Shown piece by piece: positions 57,517-64,000 of a stretch of DNA of 64,000 nt. Position numbers and translations under genes: made by a program. This DNA is from Porticoccaceae bacterium (lineage in GTDB: Bacteria; Pseudomonadota; Gammaproteobacteria; Pseudomonadales; Porticoccaceae), in the NCBI GenBank assembly GCA_028822155.1, contig JAPKEJ010000006.1, positions 1 through 64,000 of the forward strand, written 5' to 3'. The notes below the pieces were generated by a model. The model had not been told where the DNA came from, made no database searches, and worked only from the letters and a program-made list of their open reading frames with translations. The number at the start of each line of letters is the position of its first letter. The first letter of the stretch is position 1.

Positions 57517-58116
57517 ATGATCAAGCCAAAAAAAATGGTATTAGCCAGCGCCAATTCCGGGAAAATTAAAGAGCTACAAGAATTATTGGCCGACCTAGGA
57601 CTTAGCATCGTACCCCAAGGCGATTTGAATATTCCGGACATAGAAGAGACCGGTTTAACATTTGTCGAAAATGCCATTCTAAAAGCTAGAAATGCTGCAG
57701 CACTCTCTGGCCTTCCAGCTATTGCAGACGACTCAGGCCTAGAAGTCGATTATCTCCTAGGGGCGCCCGGCATATACTCCGCCCGATTTTCCGGTGATGG
57801 TGCAACTGATGCGACTAATCGCGAAAAGCTGTTGAATGCATTAACCGACGCCCCCTCCGATCAGCGTGGCGCTCGCTATCAAGCAGTTATTGTCTACCTC
57901 CGTCACGCAGATGATCCCACTCCAATCATTTGCCAGGGAACTTGGGAAGGCAGCATCGCTGTCGAACATCGGGGCACAGGCGGATTCGGCTATGATCCAA
58001 TATTCTATGTTCCAGAAATGGCTTGCCATGCTGCCGAACTAGACAAGGCGACAAAACATAGCCTCAGCCATCGGGGCAAAGCCATTGCCCAATTTTTACA
58101 GCAAATGAGTTTGTGA
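57517..58116 (+). CDS. rdgB: RdgB/HAM1 non-canonical purine NTP pyrophosphatase
   Basis: RdgB hydrolyses dITP, XTP and ITP to keep damaged purines out of nucleic acids. Motifs are [52 protein letters not shown] and GGFGYDPIF. Length is 199 aa. It overlaps hemW by 4 bp (GTGA). Confidence 0.96.
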   Translation: MIKPKKMVLASANSGKIKELQELLADLGLSIVPQGDLNIPDIEETGLTFVENAILKARNAAALSGLPAIADDSGLEVDYLLGAPGIYSARFSGDGATDATNREKLLNALTDAPSDQRGARYQAVIVYLRHADDPTPIICQGTWEGSIAVEHRGTGGFGYDPIFYVPEMACHAAELDKATKHSLSHRGKAIAQFLQQMSL

Positions 58117-59249
58117 TTCATTTACCCCCCCTCTCGCTTTACGTTCATATTCCGTGGTGCGTGAAAAAATGTCCCTACTGCGATTTCAACTCCCATGTAG
58201 CAGAGGATAATATTCCCGAGCAAGAATATGTTGCCGCACTAATCGAAGACCTCAAAGCAGACTTGCATTGGGTACAGGGCAGAAAATTAAGCTCAATTTT
58301 TATCGGCGGCGGCACCCCCAGCCTTTTTTCTGGGCCAGCAATCGAGACCATCTTAGTTGCCGCAGAGGAATTAATAGGATTTCAGTCAGATATCGAGATT
58401 ACGCTTGAAGCGAACCCTGGAACATTTGAGCAAAACAAATTTGCCGATTTTTATAGTGCCGGAATCAACCGACTATCGATCGGAGTGCAAAGTTTTGACG
58501 ATTCACACCTTAACCGTCTCGGTCGAATTCATGATGGTAGTCAGGCCCTAAGAGCCATTGCCACAGCTCGGTCGGTGGGATTTGATAATTTTAATATTGA
58601 CCTCATGCACGGTTTACCCGATCAAACTATCAGCCAAGCTGAGACTGATATCACTATAGCTATGGATGCTGGTGCCGTTCATATTTCCTGGTATCAGCTC
58701 ACTATCGAACCCAACACCGAATTCTTCTCAAGACCTCCAATATTACCCGTTGATGATCGTCTAGCGGACATTCAGCAAGCCGGTATGGCCATACTTCGAG
58801 AAAACGAGTTTGATCAGTATGAAGTGTCCGCATTTGCGCTCAACGGGAAAAAGGCGGCACACAACATCAACTATTGGCAGTTTGGTGACTACCTTGGTAT
58901 CGGCGCGGGGGCTCACGGAAAGGTGAGTCTTCCCGAACAACAGCAAGTGCTTAGAACAGCGAAAACGCGACAGCCAGATCATTATTTAGGTCGGCTTGGG
59001 ACTGCTCTTACTCATAGTAAAGCCATCGACCCCGATGAAATAACATTAGAGTTCATGATGAATGGTCTGCGTTTAAGACAAGGCGTTCCTATAAATTACT
59101 TTATGACTAGAACCGGAGCCGATCCTGAGTCTATCCAGAAAGCGATTGGTCAACTGCAATCTCAAGGGCTGCTGGAACCCAATTCTGATCGCTATCGGAC
59201 GACCCCTTTGGGTTATCAATTCTTAAACACTGTATTACAGTCTTTTTAG
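58113..59249 (+). CDS. hemW: Radical SAM family haem chaperone HemW
   Basis: HemW is a radical-SAM protein that binds haem and delivers it to target enzymes. It is often misnamed coproporphyrinogen oxidase. The cluster motif is [15 protein letters not shown], with CxxxCxx[20 protein letters not shown] and [11 protein letters not shown] follow. Length is 378 aa, with a GTG start coupled to rdgB. The rdgB-hemW pair is conserved. Confidence 0.93.
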   Translation: MIHLPPLSLYVHIPWCVKKCPYCDFNSHVAEDNIPEQEYVAALIEDLKADLHWVQGRKLSSIFIGGGTPSLFSGPAIETILVAAEELIGFQSDIEITLEANPGTFEQNKFADFYSAGINRLSIGVQSFDDSHLNRLGRIHDGSQALRAIATARSVGFDNFNIDLMHGLPDQTISQAETDITIAMDAGAVHISWYQLTIEPNTEFFSRPPILPVDDRLADIQQAGMAILRENEFDQYEVSAFALNGKKAAHNINYWQFGDYLGIGAGAHGKVSLPEQQQVLRTAKTRQPDHYLGRLGTALTHSKAIDPDEITLEFMMNGLRLRQGVPINYFMTRTGADPESIQKAIGQLQSQGLLEPNSDRYRTTPLGYQFLNTVLQSF

Positions 59250-59317
59250 GACCGCTTTACTGTATAGTCCTATGCAAATTTTCATAAAAACGATGATTGA
59301 TTAAAAGGAGTTTCATT

Positions 59318-60832
59318 TTGACCATTAGCCAAAGGCCCGCGTTCTGGGGAAAAATAATAGCCTTGATCGCCGCAGTTTTTTCAGCGACGGCACTTCTTGC
59401 TAAACCGGCTTCTGAAGAGAGTGATCATTGCTATATTGAGGGTCTTTCAGACAGACTACGCTGTGGCTATATTATCGTAAACGAAAATCCCAACGAACCT
59501 AACGGCCAAAAAATTAATATTCATTACGCGGTAATTCCAGCCGTTAAGAATATCTACCCTAATCAAGCGTTTCTTGCCATCGCTGGCGGACCAGGTCAAT
59601 CAGCAATTGATAACGCACCACTGTTTAATAACACTTTTGCGCGAATTCGAGAGACTAGAGATATTTTATTGATCGATCAGCGAGGAACCGGGCGGTCTAA
59701 TATTTTGAAATGCCCAGAAGATAAAAGTGTCTCACCACTGCTAATGAATGAAGGAAACTTTGACACCATCGCTGAAACTAATAAGTGTCTTGCTGCCATT
59801 GACGGTGATGTCACTCAGTACACTAGTACTGCCGCTCTCAAAGATTTTGAGGCGGTGCGAATATCTCTTGGCTACGACAAGTTACATATCTATGGTATTT
59901 CCTACGGTACCCGCATGGCACAGCTGTATATGCGTGAGTACGCTGAAGCGATAGCCACCGTGACTCTAGATGGCGTTGTACCTATGCAGCAATCGGTTCT
60001 AGCCATTGGGTTAGCTATCGATCGCGCAGTAGACTTGTTAATCAGTGAGTGTGAAAACCTGAGTCGATGCCAACAACAATTCCCCTCTCTTCGTAAAGCC
60101 TTAGCTACTACCGAAGTCGAGCTAATGCTCTCGCCGGTTAAAGCCCAAATCTTTCACCCAATGACGGGACAGCCAACAGAGTTTTTGCTAACCCATGATA
60201 AATTTCTTAGCGTTATTCGTCTCGCCCTGTACTCACCCACCACAAGGGTGCTACTACCCTACGCCATACATCAGGCGGGCGAAAAAAATTACCAAGCTGT
60301 CTTAGGACTCTATTCTTTGACTATGGAGGGGATCGATATAGCCATGGGCATGCATGCCTCTGTCGTCTGCAGTGAAGACATACATCGGCTTTCTACAGAT
60401 TTAAGCACAGAGCTTGAGACATCCTATATGGGCAGAACGATGTTCACCGAGCTATCTAAGGTGTGCTCAGTTTGGCCTAGTACTAAGGTCGACGAAACCT
60501 TTTCTGCACCGATTTCTAATAATATTCCTACCCTACTGCTGTCGGGCGAACTAGACCCAGCAACCCCTCCTGATTGGGCAATACTTGCGATGGCCGATAT
60601 GAAAAATGCCACGCACCTCGTTGCGCCCCACGCTGCTCATGGCGTGGCCATGCAGTCTTGTGCCAATCGCTTAGTTGCTCAGTTAGTCGATGAGGGCTCT
60701 ACCGCGGAATTAGATGGCGACTGCCTTAAAGAAGAGCGACCAAGGGGCTTTTATCTTAATGCTAATGGTGTAGACATATTTACGCCACCCATTGAGCCAC
60801 CTCTACAGACAAACTCTGAGGAACAGCTATGA
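59318..60832 (+). CDS. Exported alpha/beta hydrolase, TAP-like peptidase (S33 family)
   Basis: This serine hydrolase has 504 aa and a signal peptide (about residues 1-28, ALIAAVFSATALLA). The oxyanion block AIAGGPGQSA is followed by DQRGTGRSN and the nucleophile elbow YGISYGTRMA. The C-terminal TAP-like part has GELDPATPP with the acid residue and PHAAHGVAM with the histidine. I start at TTG 59318, 7 bases after AAAAGGAG. The track start precedes this site. It overlaps the ABC ATPase gene by 4 bp, so it belongs to a three-gene operon with an exporter. Confidence 0.85.
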   Translation: MTISQRPAFWGKIIALIAAVFSATALLAKPASEESDHCYIEGLSDRLRCGYIIVNENPNEPNGQKINIHYAVIPAVKNIYPNQAFLAIAGGPGQSAIDNAPLFNNTFARIRETRDILLIDQRGTGRSNILKCPEDKSVSPLLMNEGNFDTIAETNKCLAAIDGDVTQYTSTAALKDFEAVRISLGYDKLHIYGISYGTRMAQLYMREYAEAIATVTLDGVVPMQQSVLAIGLAIDRAVDLLISECENLSRCQQQFPSLRKALATTEVELMLSPVKAQIFHPMTGQPTEFLLTHDKFLSVIRLALYSPTTRVLLPYAIHQAGEKNYQAVLGLYSLTMEGIDIAMGMHASVVCSEDIHRLSTDLSTELETSYMGRTMFTELSKVCSVWPSTKVDETFSAPISNNIPTLLLSGELDPATPPDWAILAMADMKNATHLVAPHAAHGVAMQSCANRLVAQLVDEGSTAELDGDCLKEERPRGFYLNANGVDIFTPPIEPPLQTNSEEQL

Positions 60833-61563
60833 TCTCGGTATCTAACCTGTCAAAAAAAATCGGTGATGTACAGGCCCTCGACAACTTAAGCTTCGATGCA
60901 GAAGATGGACAGATAACCGGACTTTTAGGCCCCAACGGTGCAGGGAAAACCACTTGCCTGCGGACTATCTTTGGACTTCTAAAAGCGGACCAAGGAATCG
61001 CCACAATTAACAACATCGACGTTGCTATCAAGCCTGTTGCAGCCAAGCAACAATTAGGATTGTTCCCAGACCCGTTCGGTATTTACGAGCGGCTGACTCC
61101 TCGAGAATATATCCGATACTTTGCCGAGCTGAGCGGTTTATCCAGAGCTGCAGCCCTAGAAGCAACAAACCGAGTTATCGATGACCTGCAACTTGCCGAT
61201 ATTGCTGATCGTCGATGTAAGGGGTTTTCCCAAGGCCAAAGGATGAAGACAGCACTGGCCCAGGCGATTGTTCACCAACCGAAAAATATCGTCCTCGATG
61301 AACCGACTCGCGGGCTGGATGTAATGAGTACTCGAATACTCAGAGACATGCTGCGCAAGCTTAAATCTGAGGGGCATTGCATCCTATTCTCTAGCCATGT
61401 GATGCAAGAAGTGGCCTCACTGTGTGATCGTGTAGTGGTAATGACTGAGGGCAGAGTCGTCGCGATAGGTAGCCCGCAACAACTTTGTGAGCAAACTAAC
61501 CAAACTTCTCTAGAAGAAGCATTTATTACCCTTATTGGAACAGATGAGGGGATAGCAGCATGA
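60829..61563 (+). CDS. ABC transporter ATP-binding protein (NatA-like)
   Basis: This ABC ATPase has 244 aa. Walker A is GPNGAGKTT near residue 35, the signature is FSQGQRMKTALAQ, and Walker B with the glutamate is NIVLDEPTRGLD. The switch histidine is in LFSSHVMQEV. The variant FSQGQ is usual in the CcmA/NatA branch. It overlaps the hydrolase and the permease by 4 bp each. Confidence 0.92.
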   Translation: MISVSNLSKKIGDVQALDNLSFDAEDGQITGLLGPNGAGKTTCLRTIFGLLKADQGIATINNIDVAIKPVAAKQQLGLFPDPFGIYERLTPREYIRYFAELSGLSRAAALEATNRVIDDLQLADIADRRCKGFSQGQRMKTALAQAIVHQPKNIVLDEPTRGLDVMSTRILRDMLRKLKSEGHCILFSSHVMQEVASLCDRVVVMTEGRVVAIGSPQQLCEQTNQTSLEEAFITLIGTDEGIAA

Positions 61564-62699
61564 ATAGTCGTTTTTTGAGTTTGCTACGCAAAGAGTTAAT
61601 CGATGCCATCAGAGATAAGCGGTCAGTCATGGCTGGTCTTTACTACGCGATTTTTGTGCCTCTATTGATGGCGGGTATGATGATGTTACTCATCGACAAA
61701 CTAACAAGCCCCGAAGATTTAAACATTACTATCAACAACTCCTCCGCGGCAGCCGACCTTGTGGCTTATTTGGACAACCAAGGTATTAGGCATAGCAATG
61801 ATAAGGCCACAACTAAAGCCATTGAGATAACCATCGGCGCTGCCTATGCCGAGCAAATGCATCGAGCTGAACCTGCAGAGGTTATCTTGATTGCTGACAG
61901 GTCAGAAGAGAATCTGCAAAGTGCTATCCGCAGAACTGAGAGAACCCTGCAAAGGTACAGTGCGGAGATGGCTAGTTTACGTCTCATTGCCCGAGGTATT
62001 AACCCCAAAATAATGAACTCACTGAATGTGAAGATGCAAGACCAAGCCACGACTGAATCTAAAGGTGGCCAGCTGATAGCAATGATTATCTTGTTTATGT
62101 TGTTATCGGTCTTTGTTTCAGGGATGAACCTCGCTATTGATACCAGCGCGGGAGAGCGAGAGCGGAACTCCCTGGCCCTTCTGCTAAGCCACCCTATTAG
62201 TCTACGCCAACTGGTTCTTTCAAAAGTATGCGCGGTAAGTATTTTCGGCATGTTAGGGCTATTTTTAGTGCTATTAGTGTCAAAATTTGTCTACCCATTC
62301 GTGCCCTGGCAGGAATTAGGCTTTAACGTGGATATCAACATTAACTTCATGATGGCCGCATTCATAGCCGGTGTCTTTGTCGCTTTTCTAGCGGCCAGCA
62401 TGCAGCTGTTTGTGTCCTTTATGGCGAAGAGTTTTAAAGAAGCTCAGACGTACATCACCTTTGTTATGTTCGTGCCGATGATGCTTTCCTACGCTGTGAC
62501 TTTTGACTTAGCAACAGATGAGTTGCGCTGGGCGCCCGTCACTGGGCAGCTGCAAGCTCTGATCGACGTAATGAAGGGTAAAGAAATCCCGCTGCTTCAG
62601 CTCGCTGTTTCCTGTCTATCAACATTGCTTATTTCTATAGCTCTAGTGTTAGGTATGGAACGTTTATTAAAAAGCGAAAAGATTGTTTTTGGACTCTAA
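61560..62699 (+). CDS. ABC transporter permease (NatB-like)
   Basis: This 379-aa permease has one N-terminal helix (about 22-45), a soluble domain outside the membrane (about 48-165), and a cluster of five or so C-terminal helices. The ABC-2 pattern AIDTSAGERERNSLALLLSHPISLRQLVLSKV is clear. It pairs with the NatA-like ATPase. Sodium export is the textbook role of NatAB, but the exported substrate here is unknown. The linked exported peptidase suggests a peptide or envelope stress role (inference). Confidence 0.9.
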   Translation: MNSRFLSLLRKELIDAIRDKRSVMAGLYYAIFVPLLMAGMMMLLIDKLTSPEDLNITINNSSAAADLVAYLDNQGIRHSNDKATTKAIEITIGAAYAEQMHRAEPAEVILIADRSEENLQSAIRRTERTLQRYSAEMASLRLIARGINPKIMNSLNVKMQDQATTESKGGQLIAMIILFMLLSVFVSGMNLAIDTSAGERERNSLALLLSHPISLRQLVLSKVCAVSIFGMLGLFLVLLVSKFVYPFVPWQELGFNVDININFMMAAFIAGVFVAFLAASMQLFVSFMAKSFKEAQTYITFVMFVPMMLSYAVTFDLATDELRWAPVTGQLQALIDVMKGKEIPLLQLAVSCLSTLLISIALVLGMERLLKSEKIVFGL

Positions 62700-62714
62700 C
62701 GTTGAATGCTGAGA

Positions 62715-63614
62715 CTAGCCAAACTGGGTTGATAATTGCCGATTAAATAACGCCTTTAGCAATTCGATATTTTTTACACCGGCATAGGTGGGCCGCATAA
62801 TCATCGTCAGCTCTCGATGAGGCCCCGGCTCACTAAGGTGCACACTGCGCAGAGACTTATTGGCAGCCATCAAAGTAGCCAATGCCATCTGCGGCACCAA
62901 TGTAGTGCCCATCTTCCCCGCCACCAATTGAATCAATGTCTCTAGACTTGACGCAGTCACACTATGATAAGAGTTGCTAGCTATCATGCAGGTGTCGAGA
63001 ATTTGGTCTTTTAAGCAATGGCCATCTTGCAACAACATAAGCTCTGCTTGGTCTAATTCGCCGGCGGAGATATGATCTCTCCCGGCAAGATGATGATCTT
63101 TGTGGCTAATCCAATAAAAGTCCTCCTGCCAAAAAGTGAACGTCAGTAACCCCTCAAGATCATACGGTAAGGCCAATATAGCGGTATCTATTTCACCGCG
63201 TTTAACTTTCCCCGCCAACACCTCAGACTGCCCTTCAATAATGGTCAACTGTAACGCAGGATATTGCCGGTTAATGGCGGGTAAAATAATAGGCAAGAGG
63301 TAGGGTGCGATTGTCGGAATAATACCGATAGACATCGGCCGACTTAACGGCGCTTGCTGTGTTTCTGCCAAGTGTTCAATATCATCAACTTGCAGCATGA
63401 TGGTTTGCGCTTTCTCCAGTACCTGCTTACCCAATTCAGTAATTAGCACTTTTTTAGTATCCCGCTCAAATATCTGAATGCCTAATTGCTTTTCCATCTC
63501 AGTAAGAGCATTACTGAGCGTTGAAGGAGATATAAAACAGGCGTCTGCTGCGCGCTTAAAATGCAGCGTTTTCGACACTGCCAACGCGTAATTCAGCTGC
63601 TTAAGTGAAACCAT
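62715..63614 (-). CDS. oxyR: Hydrogen-peroxide-sensing regulator OxyR
   Basis: OxyR is a LysR-family regulator activated by disulfide formation. The N-terminal winged helix is LKQLNYALAVSKTLHFKRAADACFISPSTLSNAL. The sensor cysteines are C200 and C209 in LLQDGHCLKDQILDTC, the same nine-residue spacing as C199/C208 of E. coli. Length is 299 aa from ATG 63614. The track start at 63629 is a TTG. It is divergent from katG, its expected target. Confidence 0.94.
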   Translation of the reverse strand: MVSLKQLNYALAVSKTLHFKRAADACFISPSTLSNALTEMEKQLGIQIFERDTKKVLITELGKQVLEKAQTIMLQVDDIEHLAETQQAPLSRPMSIGIIPTIAPYLLPIILPAINRQYPALQLTIIEGQSEVLAGKVKRGEIDTAILALPYDLEGLLTFTFWQEDFYWISHKDHHLAGRDHISAGELDQAELMLLQDGHCLKDQILDTCMIASNSYHSVTASSLETLIQLVAGKMGTTLVPQMALATLMAANKSLRSVHLSEPGPHRELTMIMRPTYAGVKNIELLKALFNRQLSTQFG

Positions 63615-63864
63615 TATCTGTTTACCCAATTAATTAGTGTTCATTTTAATCGAACATCATGGTTCTTATTAATATATTTATCAATACATAAAATGTTTGT
63701 ATGGTTGGGTTGGCTTTGTGATCATACACAAGCAAGGCACCTAAAAATCACTTGTAATATTAAAGGACCCCGTTATGGTGTTAAGCGACACCCAAATAAA
63801 ACCCTAGGTCACTAATGGTTAACATCGCTTTTTTGCGAAAGAGCGAGCAAAAGAGGTAATAAAG
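63615..63864. promoter_or_regulatory. oxyR-katG divergent regulatory region
   Basis: The 250-bp region is AT-rich near oxyR (63650-63700), the likely OxyR binding zone, though I cannot fit a clean four-part ATAG/CTAT motif. It also holds TTGTG-ATCATA-CACAA (63716-63731) and a short ORF with a strong Shine-Dalgarno at 63775. katG has AAGAGG 8 bases before its ATG. Confidence 0.5.
63775..63807 (+). CDS. Possible 10-residue upstream ORF before katG
   Basis: ATG GTG TTA..CCC TAG encodes MVLSDTQIKP, with AAAGGA 7 bases upstream. It partly resembles the katG N-terminus ([10 protein letters not shown]). It could be a leader peptide, a decayed duplicate of the katG 5' end, or chance. Confidence 0.22.
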   Translation: MVLSDTQIKP

Positions 63865-64000
63865 ATGAGCAACGATACCCAAGGTAAATGCCCCGTTATG
63901 CACGGTGGCTTAACAAGCAATAATTCAAGCGGAACCAGTAATCGTGACTGGTGGCCCAATCAGTTAAATTTAAGTATTCTTCACCAGCACGATCACAAGT
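63865..64000 (+). CDS. katG: Catalase-peroxidase KatG, 5' end only
   Basis: KatG is a haem enzyme that removes hydrogen peroxide by catalase and peroxidase activity. The visible 45 codons read [15 protein letters not shown] and then [19 protein letters not shown]. They match the conserved start of the family (GKCP, RDWWPN, L-HQH). The gene runs off the right edge and shows no fault in the part seen. It is divergent from oxyR. Confidence 0.93.
   Translation, partial: MSNDTQGKCPVMHGGLTSNNSSGTSNRDWWPNQLNLSILHQHDHK

Noticed and set aside
61844-62251. 135-aa minus-strand ORF inside the ABC permease gene
   Set aside because: It is antisense to a clear NatB-type permease and shows low-complexity, shadow-like composition.
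63865-64000. katG as a truncated gene
   Set aside because: It is cut only by the window edge. The visible part is a normal family N-terminus.

Overview
The window is an ordinary chromosomal stretch of a gammaproteobacterium. Its gene order follows the Pseudomonas/Cellvibrio type over many blocks: tyrS next to an rRNA promoter region, M23 peptidase-anmK-erpA-bactofilin-argC, ubiH-pepP-ygfB-zapA-6S RNA-ygfA, dsbD-aroQ-accB-accC-prmA-dusB-fis-purH, coq7-crp-trpCDG, yqgE-ruvX-yggS-proC-yggT-metX-metW-rdgB-hemW. By eye the G+C content is moderate. The HemB metal site is the Cys-poor, P. aeruginosa-like type. I would place it among marine Cellvibrionales/Pseudomonadales relatives but cannot name a genus.

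Layout. 1-340: three tandem minus-strand promoters with rRNA architecture firing out of the left edge. 333-6930: tyrS, cell-wall peptidase, anhydro-MurNAc recycling, Fe-S carrier, bactofilin with a membrane coiled-coil partner, argC. 7051-12675: tetrapyrrole synthesis (hemJ, hemL, hemB), rRNA modification (RsuA family, rsmC), RIO kinase. 12678-18621: ubiquinone hydroxylases, pepP, ygfB, zapA, 6S RNA, 5-formyl-THF cyclo-ligase. 18603-23949: pyk, ilvA/rpiA divergent pair, DUF2333, PCuAC copper chaperone. 24151-32461: dsbD, aroQ, accBC, prmA, dusB-fis, purH. 32528-38704: a minus-strand accessory block (sulfatase, amidohydrolase, decayed GNAT gene, threonine aldolase, photolyase) that separates purH from purD, which are adjacent in Pseudomonas. 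38898-41619: purD, a TIGR02206 membrane protein, coq7. 41712-43278: a LysR regulator with two tandem copies of an operator-promoter-terminator unit. 43448-48939: crp/vfr, trpCDGE, rpe. 49076-59249: EF-hand protein, pilT, gshB, yqgE-ruvX, yggS-proC-yggT, metX-metW, DUF4426, rdgB, hemW. 59318-62699: exported peptidase/hydrolase plus a NatAB-type ABC exporter. 62715-64000: oxyR divergent from katG, which is cut by the right edge.

The most interesting part is 42668-43280. A LysR-family gene is divergent from two rightward transcription units. Each unit has the same 15-bp dyad (GCATATAGTTAATGC), the same 26-bp distance to a -35 box, the same 17-bp spacer, and an ACCCCTCTTAATCC motif followed by a double hairpin ending in a U-tract. 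The second unit encodes a 35-residue single-helix membrane micropeptide. The first has no ATG or GTG and looks like a small RNA or a copy that lost the ORF. The two units differ in length by about the size of the ORF. I do not recognise this as a described system. Other points are a 12-codon leader ORF framed by mutually exclusive hairpins ahead of aroQ-accBC, a GNAT pseudogene with several lesions, a large inverted repeat between ilvA and rpiA, and a non-standard residue beside the Walker A motif of PilT.
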